Shown here: piece after piece, positions 1 through 5,185 of the stretch | Layout: each line of letters begins with the position of its first letter | How positions within the stretch are numbered: position 1 is the stretch's first letter | DNA from: an uncultured Halioglobus sp. | Lineage (GTDB): Bacteria; Pseudomonadota; Gammaproteobacteria; Pseudomonadales; Halieaceae | DNA length: 7,715 bases | NCBI GenBank assembly: GCA_905480565.1 | Contig: CAJQQW010000438.1 | Location: 1-7,715 of the forward strand | Direction: 5' to 3' | Notes under the pieces: model-generated | The model's input: only the letters and a program-made list of their open reading frames with translations | What the model was told of the DNA's origin: nothing | The model's database searches: none | Program-made: the position numbers and the translations under genes

Positions 1-63
1 GGCAAGTACGCCCGTCGCGACACCTGGCTTTTTCAGGTGGCCCTCAAATGGGGGTCGTTGTAA
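1..63 (+). CDS. C-terminal end of an unidentified upstream gene (partial)
   Basis: Frame 1 is open from the window edge to a TAA at 61-63 and gives a 20-residue tail ending ...FQVALKWGSL. A compact, aromatic-containing tail just before a same-strand gene is what the end of a real gene would look like, but 20 codons are too few to identify a family. Frame 2 is also open through this stretch, so the assignment is weak. A 6-bp inverted repeat, CACCTG/CAGGTG with a 7-base loop at 21-39, lies inside this frame and has no T-run after it, so I do not read it as a terminator. Confidence 0.35.
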   Translation, partial: GKYARRDTWLFQVALKWGSL

Positions 64-102
64 TGGTCATCCATCTGGGCTTAGAAAGCTTCGTTTGATC
101 CC

Positions 103-106
103 GGAG
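103..106 (+). promoter_or_regulatory. Shine-Dalgarno GGAG that decides the monooxygenase start
   Basis: GGAG sits 6 bases before the ATG at 113. The longer frame could begin at a TTG at 95, but that codon has no purine-rich site in front of it, and the GGAG would then lie inside the gene. Family members also usually begin within a few residues of the LSVLDQS motif, which agrees with 113. Confidence 0.65.
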
Positions 107-112
107 CAATCC

Positions 113-1096
113 ATGAGCCTGCCGCTGTCCGTACTCGATCAGTCTCTCGCACGCAGTGCTGGCGAGGCCGCTACTGCCCTGGCGGAGACGCTGGAAATGG
201 CAAGCTGGTGCGAGCAACTGGGATACCTGCGTTTTTGGGTGTCAGAGCACCACGCGTTTCCCTCGGTCGCCGGCAGTGCGCCAGAGGTGCTGCTGGCTGC
301 ACTGGGAGCGGCAACACACTCGATCCGACTGGGATCAGGCGGAATCATGCTGCCCCACTACAGCCCCTACAAGATCGCAGAGGTATTCTCACTGCTGGCC
401 AATCTCTACCCTGGGCGAATTGACCTTGGTATCGGACGGGCGCCCGGTGCAGACATGGCCACCGCGGTGGCCCTGGCAACAGATGGGCGCCCCAAGTTTG
501 ACGCATTTCCCGCATTGACCCGAAAATTGAGCGACTATCTCTGGACAGGCGATACGCAACCTCTGGTGAGTCCTCGTCCGCCGGAAAAAATCCCTCTGTG
601 GATGCTGGGATCCAGCCCCGATAGCGCAGTGCTGGCAGCACAACAAGGCCTACCCTACAACCTAGGGCTATTTATCAACCCACAAGCAGACGAGCGCTTG
701 ATTAGCCTTTACAAGGAGCACTACCAACCGACCGACCTACAGCCAGAACCCTATGCCATTCTAACCTTAGGGGTGTTTTGCGCCGATACGGAACAGCGCG
801 CCAAACAACTGCAACTGACCTACGACCTCAACCTGTTCAGGTTTTTCACCGGGCAGACCAACGGCACCTCCCTGACACCGGAAGAAGCAGTGAACTATGC
901 GGTTGGCTCGCAAGAAGAGGCGTTTATCGCCAGCCGCGAAAGCAGTCGCGCGGCTGGAACGCCTGAGCAGGTAAAAGAAAAAATAGAATCACTAGCGGCG
1001 CGGCACAAGGCGGATGAGATCATGGCCGTTACCAACATGTATTATCTCGAAGATCGAAAACGCTCTTTTGAACTTCTGCAAGCGGCGTTCCAATAA
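113..1096 (+). CDS. LLM-class flavin-dependent oxidoreductase, MsnO8/YhbW type
   Basis: A 327-residue cytoplasmic enzyme of the bacterial-luciferase-like monooxygenase superfamily, expected to be a TIM barrel that uses reduced FMN supplied by a separate reductase to oxidise a small organic substrate. The substrate is not predictable. What is seen: the N-terminal strand LSVLDQS (residues 5-11), the EHH motif at 45-47, the block IRLGSGGIMLPHYSP at 71-85, the PGRIDLGIGRAPG block at 100-112, PLWMLGSSPDSA at 161-172, and a C-terminal GTPEQVKEKI segment near 282-291. These blocks in this order are typical of the MsnO8 subfamily (E. coli YhbW is the familiar example), and the length is normal. The nearest downstream gene is convergent, so it is either the last gene of an upstream transcript or a single unit. 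No strong promoter is visible in the 50 bases before it. Family call is secure; function is generic. Confidence 0.93.
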   Translation: MSLPLSVLDQSLARSAGEAATALAETLEMASWCEQLGYLRFWVSEHHAFPSVAGSAPEVLLAALGAATHSIRLGSGGIMLPHYSPYKIAEVFSLLANLYPGRIDLGIGRAPGADMATAVALATDGRPKFDAFPALTRKLSDYLWTGDTQPLVSPRPPEKIPLWMLGSSPDSAVLAAQQGLPYNLGLFINPQADERLISLYKEHYQPTDLQPEPYAILTLGVFCADTEQRAKQLQLTYDLNLFRFFTGQTNGTSLTPEEAVNYAVGSQEEAFIASRESSRAAGTPEQVKEKIESLAARHKADEIMAVTNMYYLEDRKRSFELLQAAFQ

Positions 1097-1155
1097 CAGG
1101 AGCATGCTTGATCAGGCCTGAAGAGACTTGACACGATTGTGGCTACACCGCACGC

Positions 1156-1175
1156 CTGACGCGCCTGCGCGTCAG
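1156..1175. other. Perfect 8-bp stem-loop between convergent genes
   Basis: CTGACGCG at 1156-1163 pairs perfectly with CGCGTCAG at 1168-1175 around a 4-base loop. It lies in the gap between the stop of the monooxygenase (1096) and the stop of the FadL-like gene (1280), the place where a shared transcription barrier is expected. Neither strand has a T-run directly after the stem, so it is not a canonical intrinsic terminator. It may protect 3' ends or work with Rho. A six-base A-run at 1203-1208 could act as a T-run for minus-strand transcripts but has only a weak 4-bp stem before it. Nothing else is recognisable in 1097-1279 apart from short palindromes such as TCAGGCCTGA at 1112-1121. Confidence 0.5.
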
Positions 1176-1279
1176 CACCACCATCCTGGCATTCCGCTTG
1201 CGAAAAAATCTACCCGTGTGTTATCGCCTGGGTGCCTGTAGCTCTGTATCCGGCGGCAACAAACATTCCAGATGTGCGA

Positions 1280-2515
1280 TCAGAAAATCCATGAAAGGTT
1301 CGCCATAATCTGAATGGCGCGATTTTCATCGAAGTCACCGCCAAAACGGTCCGCCTCGATCTTCGCATTGCCCAGATCCATATAGTTAATGTAACCACCA
1401 AACATCCAACTGGCGCTGGGCTTATAGCGTGCACCAAAGGCATAGCGAATCGTGCGATCGAAGGGTAACTGCGCGTTACGATAGCGGTTTTTCACCGGGC
1501 TACTGTCGTAAGAAATTCCGCCCGTCAGATCCCAGTATTGATCAAGCTTGTATTGAGCCCCCCACGCATAGTGCCAGGTATCCTGCCACTCAGTGGGGAT
1601 ACCGAGGGAGCCTCTATCAGTAGAAACCAACACGTTATCCAGAGCGCTCCAGTTGTCCCAGCCAAAGGTTACGTCCACCCCCCAGCGCTCATTCATATCC
1701 TGGTGCACGCTGAACCTCACGTATTGAGCCATTGTGAGTTCTGTATCAGTCGACACATCGCGATAAATATCTCGCTCGATGCTGACGAAATCAAAGGGCA
1801 CATTGATTTGTGCATCACCGTCAAACTTAAGATCGATTTCGCTTTGATAAAACAAGCCGAAGCGTGTCCCGGTAGATCGCTCGTAATGCACACCTAAGGT
1901 GTAAGCCGTCTTCACATCGTCACCATCCAGAGACCCTTTGCCATCCCGCTCTCCCAGTCCCGGCACCGCGAAATCTAAGCTTAGATCTGCATAGAGCACC
2001 TGTAGCGACGCACCCAGCGAGAGATTTTCATTAACCCGGTAAGCCACGGTTGGACTCAAGGCCATTAACAATAATGATACGTCAGTAGCCTGGTAGCGGC
2101 CCGCCCAACTATCATCGTAATCCAGACCGGCGCCAGACAGTCCGCCCAGTGCGATACCTGCGCTCCAGTGCTCTGAATTGAGCTCCGGCACATAGGCCAT
2201 GGCACCAAACGGCGAGTTTGTACCTGCATCGCCACCATCACCGCCATCATTGCCGGGGCTCTTGTAGGACGTCTTGAATTTGGATTTACCCACATATGTG
2301 CCCCCGGCAGCAAACAGGTGGCTCCCCTCGAGTGAGGTAATACTGGCGGGGTTATAGACGATAGTAATCGCTTCATCGACGCCCGCTGCGGCGCCGGCGG
2401 CGGCGCGGCCGCCGGAAAAATCGCCAAATTCATTCAACCACAATCCACCTGCCACCGCGCCTCCCGCGTGACAGAAGGCGATTACAGTTGCGCACACACA
2501 CAGCCGTTTAGACAT
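1280..2515 (-). CDS. FadL/OmpP1-family outer-membrane transport protein
   Basis: A 411-residue outer-membrane beta-barrel of the FadL family, which lets hydrophobic molecules such as long-chain fatty acids or aromatic hydrocarbons enter through the barrel wall. What is seen: a signal peptide MSKRLCVCATVIAFCHAGGAVA with likely cleavage after residue 22; a mature N-terminus GGLWLNEFGDF that matches the LNEF start of FadL hatch domains; a Gly/Ala-rich GRAAAGAAAG segment; the family NPA motif at residues 55-57; many alternating aromatic strands; and a C-terminal aromatic residue (ends WIF) as outer-membrane barrels need. A Gly/Asp-rich insert (residues 88-97) is probably a surface or hatch loop. 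The start at 2515 is preferred because GGAG precedes it by 7 bases and the signal peptide then begins correctly; a longer frame to 2542 lacks a site. It diverges from the nitronate monooxygenase-like gene. The cargo cannot be read from sequence. Confidence 0.9.
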   Translation of the reverse strand: MSKRLCVCATVIAFCHAGGAVAGGLWLNEFGDFSGGRAAAGAAAGVDEAITIVYNPASITSLEGSHLFAAGGTYVGKSKFKTSYKSPGNDGGDGGDAGTNSPFGAMAYVPELNSEHWSAGIALGGLSGAGLDYDDSWAGRYQATDVSLLLMALSPTVAYRVNENLSLGASLQVLYADLSLDFAVPGLGERDGKGSLDGDDVKTAYTLGVHYERSTGTRFGLFYQSEIDLKFDGDAQINVPFDFVSIERDIYRDVSTDTELTMAQYVRFSVHQDMNERWGVDVTFGWDNWSALDNVLVSTDRGSLGIPTEWQDTWHYAWGAQYKLDQYWDLTGGISYDSSPVKNRYRNAQLPFDRTIRYAFGARYKPSASWMFGGYINYMDLGNAKIEADRFGGDFDENRAIQIMANLSWIF

Positions 2516-2522
2516 ATCCCTG

Positions 2523-2526
2523 CTCC
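2523..2526 (-). promoter_or_regulatory. Shine-Dalgarno GGAG for the FadL-like gene
   Basis: On the minus strand GGAG occurs 7 bases before the ATG at 2515. Upstream in-frame ATG codons at 2527 and 2542 have no such site, which fixes the start and with it the signal peptide. Confidence 0.6.
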
Positions 2527-2624
2527 CCATTGATCGATCCACAGCAGTCGCTGCCGAAGTCTGCTTAATCAGCCGAAAGCATAGCGGAATGAACCCCTAA
2601 CTGCACCCCAAATAGGTCTCACGA

Positions 2625-2636
2625 AGAGTTAACTCT
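2625..2636. promoter_or_regulatory. 12-bp perfect palindrome AGAGTTAACTCT, candidate operator
   Basis: The two 6-base arms AGAGTT and AACTCT are exact reverse complements with no spacer. The site sits about 110 bases upstream of the FadL-like start and about 205 bases upstream of the nitronate monooxygenase-like start. Perfect symmetric sites in divergent gaps are often bound by dimeric regulators such as TetR- or MarR-family proteins. No regulator gene lies in this window and I do not recognise the motif, so the role is inference. Confidence 0.35.
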
Positions 2637-2816
2637 GGCCTATCCAACAGAGAAAAGCCGGCGAGGCAGGATTAGGCACGCTCTCTGACCGCGGGGCTTG
2701 CGACTCTCACGCATCATCTAAGGGGTCAATTTTTGCTAGTTTTCCCGGCCTCTAGCGCCATTCATGGTGCGGAGCATTTCCTATACTGTACTCCACTCAT
2801 TGCAATAGTGTTTACT

Positions 2817-2826
2817 GTTCGCGAAC
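2817..2826. promoter_or_regulatory. 10-bp perfect palindrome GTTCGCGAAC just before the start of the monooxygenase-like gene
   Basis: GTTCG and CGAAC are exact reverse complements. The site lies 6 bases before the Shine-Dalgarno of the gene at 2843 and about 30 bases after the TATACT -10 candidate, so a protein bound here could block elongation or initiation. It is short and could be chance. Confidence 0.3.
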
Positions 2827-2842
2827 TGATAAGAGGGAAATT

Positions 2843-3970
2843 ATGCAAACTGATTTCTGCAAAGAACTGGGTATCGAGGTACCTATTTTTGCCTTCACCC
2901 ACTGCCGCGACGTCGTAGTAGCCGTCAGCAAGGCAGGTGGCATCGGGGTGCTCGGTGCTGTCGGCTTCTCTCCTGAAAAACTCAAGGAAGAACTGGACTG
3001 GATTGACGAGCATATCGGCGACCATATCTACGGGGTAGATACCGCGATCCCGCAAAAATACGAGGGCATGGACAAGAACACGCCCGAAGAACTCGTGCAA
3101 ATGCTGCAGGATGCGATTCCTGAACAGCATCGTGAATTCTCTGCCAAAATGCTCGCTGACGCCGGCGTACCTGAGTGGCCCGCAGGGGAGGACGACGAGG
3201 TGACGCTTAGCTTCTCGGCAGTGCAGGCGCAGGCACTGGTCGACGAATCGTTGACGCGTCCGAAATGCCGCATGATTGTAAATGCGCTGGGCACTCTACC
3301 CGCCGACATTGTTGAACAGGTGCACAAATCCGGGCGACTCATTGGCGCGCTGGCCGGGAGACTGAAGCATGGTCTGGCGCACAAGGAAGCCGGTCTGGAC
3401 TTTATCATCTGCCAGGGCTCCGAGGGTGGCGGCCATGCTGGGGAAGTCACTTCCATGGTGTTGTGGCCGCAGATGATTGACGCGGTCGCCCCGCTTCCTG
3501 TGTTGGCAGCGGGTGGCATTGGAAACGGCCGGCAGATAGTGGCCGCACTCGCCATGGGCGCAGAGGGCGTTTGGCTCGGTTCACGCTGGCTGGTATCCGA
3601 GGAAGCGCACGCGGAACCCGCCCAGCGCGAGTCTTATCTGAATGCGACCTCAGAGGACACCATACGGTCCCGCTCTTTCACTGGAAAAACCGCGCGTATG
3701 CTCAAGAATGAGTGGACCGACGCCTGGGAGAGGGAGGACACTCCCGAACCACTGCCCATGCCATTACAGGGTTATCTGACTTTTGATGCGGTGCGCCGCA
3801 CCAGTCGTTACGCTGGCAGCGGTGATTGTCAAAAGGTGGCGTTCAACCCTATCGGACAAGTTGTCGGGCAGATAAACGAGACGGAATCCTGTCGTGATAT
3901 TGTTTTCCAGCTGCTGACTGAATACACAGACGCGCTGGACCACTTAAACAACCTGATGCCGGAAGACTGA
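2843..3970 (+). CDS. Nitronate monooxygenase-like FMN flavoprotein (NPD family)
   Basis: A 375-residue cytoplasmic TIM-barrel flavoprotein of the 2-nitropropane dioxygenase / nitronate monooxygenase family. Characterised members use FMN and O2 to oxidise alkyl nitronates such as propionate-3-nitronate. What is seen: an N-terminal barrel strand PIFAFTHCRDVV with an AGGIGVLGA loop (residues 31-39); the signature QGSEGGGHAG at 191-200, whose His198 matches the proposed catalytic base of the family; the phosphate-binding block PVLAAGGIGNGRQ at 219-231; and MGAEGVWLGSRWL at 238-250. The layout, including SFTGKTARMLKNEWTD near 280-295, resembles the mycobacterial Rv1533-type branch more than the best-studied class I enzymes, so nitronate activity is not assured. 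GAGG lies 6 bases before the ATG. The gene ends in its own terminator and diverges from the FadL-like gene. Confidence 0.9.
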   Translation: MQTDFCKELGIEVPIFAFTHCRDVVVAVSKAGGIGVLGAVGFSPEKLKEELDWIDEHIGDHIYGVDTAIPQKYEGMDKNTPEELVQMLQDAIPEQHREFSAKMLADAGVPEWPAGEDDEVTLSFSAVQAQALVDESLTRPKCRMIVNALGTLPADIVEQVHKSGRLIGALAGRLKHGLAHKEAGLDFIICQGSEGGGHAGEVTSMVLWPQMIDAVAPLPVLAAGGIGNGRQIVAALAMGAEGVWLGSRWLVSEEAHAEPAQRESYLNATSEDTIRSRSFTGKTARMLKNEWTDAWEREDTPEPLPMPLQGYLTFDAVRRTSRYAGSGDCQKVAFNPIGQVVGQINETESCRDIVFQLLTEYTDALDHLNNLMPED

Positions 3971-3986
3971 GGGTACACATCCCGTA

Positions 3987-4022
3987 AGGGCGAGACGGCT
4001 CTTTCAGCGTCTCGCCCTCTTT
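3987..4022 (+). terminator. Intrinsic terminator of the nitronate monooxygenase-like gene
   Basis: An 11-bp perfect stem, AGGGCGAGACG at 3987-3997 with CGTCTCGCCCT at 4008-4018, closes a 10-base loop 16 bases after the stop codon. The following tract CTTTCCTCTC is pyrimidine-rich but interrupted by C, so it is a strong hairpin with a mediocre U-run. The C-rich, G-poor tail that continues to 4062 might add Rho-dependent termination. Confidence 0.85.
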
Positions 4023-4062
4023 CCTCTCTCCTTTCCGTTCCCTTTCCCGTTCCCCTCCTTCC
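4018..4062. repeat. 45-base pyrimidine tract with internal mirror and direct repeats
   Basis: From 4018 to 4062 the plus strand has no A and only two G (4037 and 4049). Within it, 4019-4035 is an exact mirror repeat: it reads the same forwards and backwards on one strand, centred on T4027. After that come two near-copies of CTTTCC(C)GTTCCC, at 4031-4042 and 4042-4054. Mirror homopurine-homopyrimidine tracts can form triplex (H-DNA) structures, and a C-rich, G-poor transcript is also what Rho prefers. Which of these matters here, if any, is inference. Confidence 0.7.
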
Positions 4063-4414
4063 AGTGCATCACAGGGCAGACTGAACGACCGGTAATCAGC
4101 ATCGCAAATCTCGATAATGTGTGCTGGTTCTGGGTCAAGCCTTCCATCTGCGGCAGTCGAGCACTTCCCGGGGGCATGTCTGCATCGCCCAAGCGGCCGA
4201 CTGCGGGGGCCTGCAAAAACCTCCAGAGCGTGCTTGTGGCTCCTGTTGCCTTTGTCTTTATCTTTGTCTTTGTATTCGTCAGCTTGGCTCATACCACACC
4301 CAACGGTCAGGGCAATAAAGTCCCATTGTCACGAAAAACCGCTACATCAGGGAACACCATTTACCGCCAGAATAAAGATGTTGCCAAAGCGTGACCGGGG
4401 ACCGCCGGAGCGTT
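4063..4414. other. Gene-poor intergenic stretch upstream of the GNAT gene
   Basis: No frame here encodes a recognisable protein. Several short frames overlap each other on both strands, and the longest (minus strand, 3849-4292) runs through the terminator and into the end of the neighbouring gene, so I treat them as chance. The stretch holds a hexanucleotide repeat at 4250-4279. A promoter for the GNAT gene is expected towards the right end, but I see only AT-rich fragments such as AATAAAG (4314-4320) and AATAAAGAT (4371-4379) without a matching -35. Confidence 0.5.
4250..4279. repeat. Hexanucleotide tandem repeat, CTTTGT x4-5
   Basis: Units are CTTTGT, CTTTAT, CTTTGT, CTTTGT, then a decayed ATTCGT. 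Because the unit is a multiple of three it leaves all frames open, which explains the spurious frames here: repeated Lys-Asp on the minus strand and runs of Phe-Val or Leu-Ser on the plus strand. It lies in a non-coding stretch about 135 bases before the GNAT start. Confidence 0.8.
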
Positions 4415-5038
4415 ATGGTATGGCACCCTGTCGTTAAAGAGGCGCCTTTCCCCGCAATGAATTTCACTACCGTGGACAAGTCCAACACAGCAGAGGCGAT
4501 CGCAATACTCGCAGAGGCTTTCAGTGACGATCCCGTTATCAACTGGTGTTGCAATGACCCCGCCTCGCTGGCCCCTTTTTTTGGACTCACCTTGCCCGTG
4601 TTTATCGAACAAAATCTGACCTATCTCGACCCTCAGGGCCGTGGGGCAGCAAGCTGGCTGGGGCCGGGGCAGAAACTGCGGTGGCCGGCAACAGTTGGCA
4701 ACGCGCTAAAGGTGTTCAGACTCGGGGGCGGCATGGGGATATACCGCATGATGCGCAGCGGTATGACGACAGAGCGCTATCACCCCAAAGTTCCCCACTA
4801 TTACCTGTTCGCCATCGGTGTTAAACCAGGCCACAAGGGGCAGGGTATCGGAACACGGTTGATCGCGGAGATTCTGCGACGCTGTGATAATGAAAATATG
4901 CCCGCCTACCTGGAAAACTCCAAGCCGGAGAACCTGCGATTTTACGAGGGCCACGGCTTCAAAGTACAACGAGAAATACGCTTTGCGCGCTCTGCACCCC
5001 CACTCTGGCTGATGTGGCGCGAGCCGAAAGTCAACTAG
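4415..5038 (+). CDS. GNAT-family N-acetyltransferase
   Basis: A 207-residue cytoplasmic acyltransferase that should transfer an acetyl group from acetyl-CoA to an amine; the acceptor is unknown. What is seen: an N-terminal AILAEAFSDDPVINW segment typical of the first helix of this fold; the acetyl-CoA-binding motif A, HYYLFAIGVKPGHKGQGIGTRLI (about residues 128-150) with the GxGxG/A-type pyrophosphate loop GQGIG; and motif B, AYLENSKPENLRFYEGHGF (164-182) with the conserved Asn and Tyr. Three starts are possible. ATG 4415 has GGAG 4 bases before it, which is tight but usable. ATG 4457 would give 193 residues and fits the domain edge best but has AAGAGG 14 bases away. GTG 4391 has no site. I chose 4415 with modest confidence. 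It is followed after 147 bases by the sulfatase gene with no clear terminator between, so read-through is possible. Confidence 0.88.
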   Translation: MVWHPVVKEAPFPAMNFTTVDKSNTAEAIAILAEAFSDDPVINWCCNDPASLAPFFGLTLPVFIEQNLTYLDPQGRGAASWLGPGQKLRWPATVGNALKVFRLGGGMGIYRMMRSGMTTERYHPKVPHYYLFAIGVKPGHKGQGIGTRLIAEILRRCDNENMPAYLENSKPENLRFYEGHGFKVQREIRFARSAPPLWLMWREPKVN

Positions 5039-5118
5039 CCGATGTAATACAATCTTGATGCAGCGCAATGCGGACGCACAATAGTTTTGTACACACTTCC
5101 GATTCCGGCTATCCGTGC

Positions 5119-5149
5119 TTGAAAAGGCGCACAGATTAGTCTTTACTAT
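5119..5149 (+). promoter_or_regulatory. Possible sigma-70 promoter of the sulfatase gene
   Basis: TTGAAA at 5119-5124 is a good -35 match. The -10 could be TTTACT at 5142-5147 (17-base spacer) or TACTAT at 5144-5149 (19-base spacer), each matching four of six consensus bases. The start codon follows about 37 bases downstream, leaving a short leader with the Shine-Dalgarno GGAG at 5174-5177. The rest of the 5039-5185 gap shows nothing I recognise. Confidence 0.35.
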
Positions 5150-5185
5150 CGGCTCTTTTATTAAAATCCAAGTGGAGAAAAGTTT

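Larger units (their letters stand above)
2516..2842. promoter_or_regulatory. Divergent promoter region of the FadL-like and nitronate monooxygenase-like genes
   Basis: This 327-base gap separates two genes transcribed away from each other, so it must hold at least two promoters. For the rightward gene the best -10 candidate is TATACT at 2782-2787, but no good -35 lies 16-18 bases before it. For the leftward gene TATGCT (minus strand, near 2577-2582) is a possible -10, again with a poor -35. Weak -35 elements would suit promoters that depend on an activator. Two perfect palindromes listed separately (2625-2636 and 2817-2826) are the best operator candidates. I see no coding region here. Confidence 0.5.

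Noticed and set aside
21..39. CACCTG/CAGGTG hairpin as a terminator of the upstream gene
   Set aside because: It lies before the likely stop at 61-63, has only 6 bp and has no T-run after it.
95..112. TTG start at 95 for the LLM-class oxidoreductase
   Set aside because: ATG 113 has GGAG at 6 bases and matches the usual N-terminus of the family; the TTG has no site.
2385..2413. Very GC-rich repetitive stretch inside the FadL-like gene
   Set aside because: It encodes the Gly/Ala-rich GRAAAGAAAG part of the hatch region conserved in the family, so codon use explains it.
2531..2540. TGATCGATCC found here and again at 7077-7086
   Set aside because: Two copies of a 10-base word built on the palindrome GATCGATC, with unrelated flanks, are likely chance.
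2516..2542. Longer N-terminus of the FadL-like protein starting at 2542 or 2527
   Set aside because: It would put nine or four charged and polar residues before a good signal peptide, and neither ATG has a ribosome site, whereas 2515 does.
3849..4292. 147-codon minus-strand frame with a Lys-Asp repeat
   Set aside because: It overlaps the end of the NMO-like gene and its terminator, its repeat comes from the hexanucleotide tract, and it has no family resemblance; overlapping frames on the other strand are equally open.
4117..4437. Plus-strand frames with a hydrophobic run that could be read as a small membrane protein
   Set aside because: The hydrophobic run is the translation of the CTTTGT repeat and appears in more than one frame; no ribosome site precedes the ATG codons, and the frame at 4117 overlaps the GNAT start.
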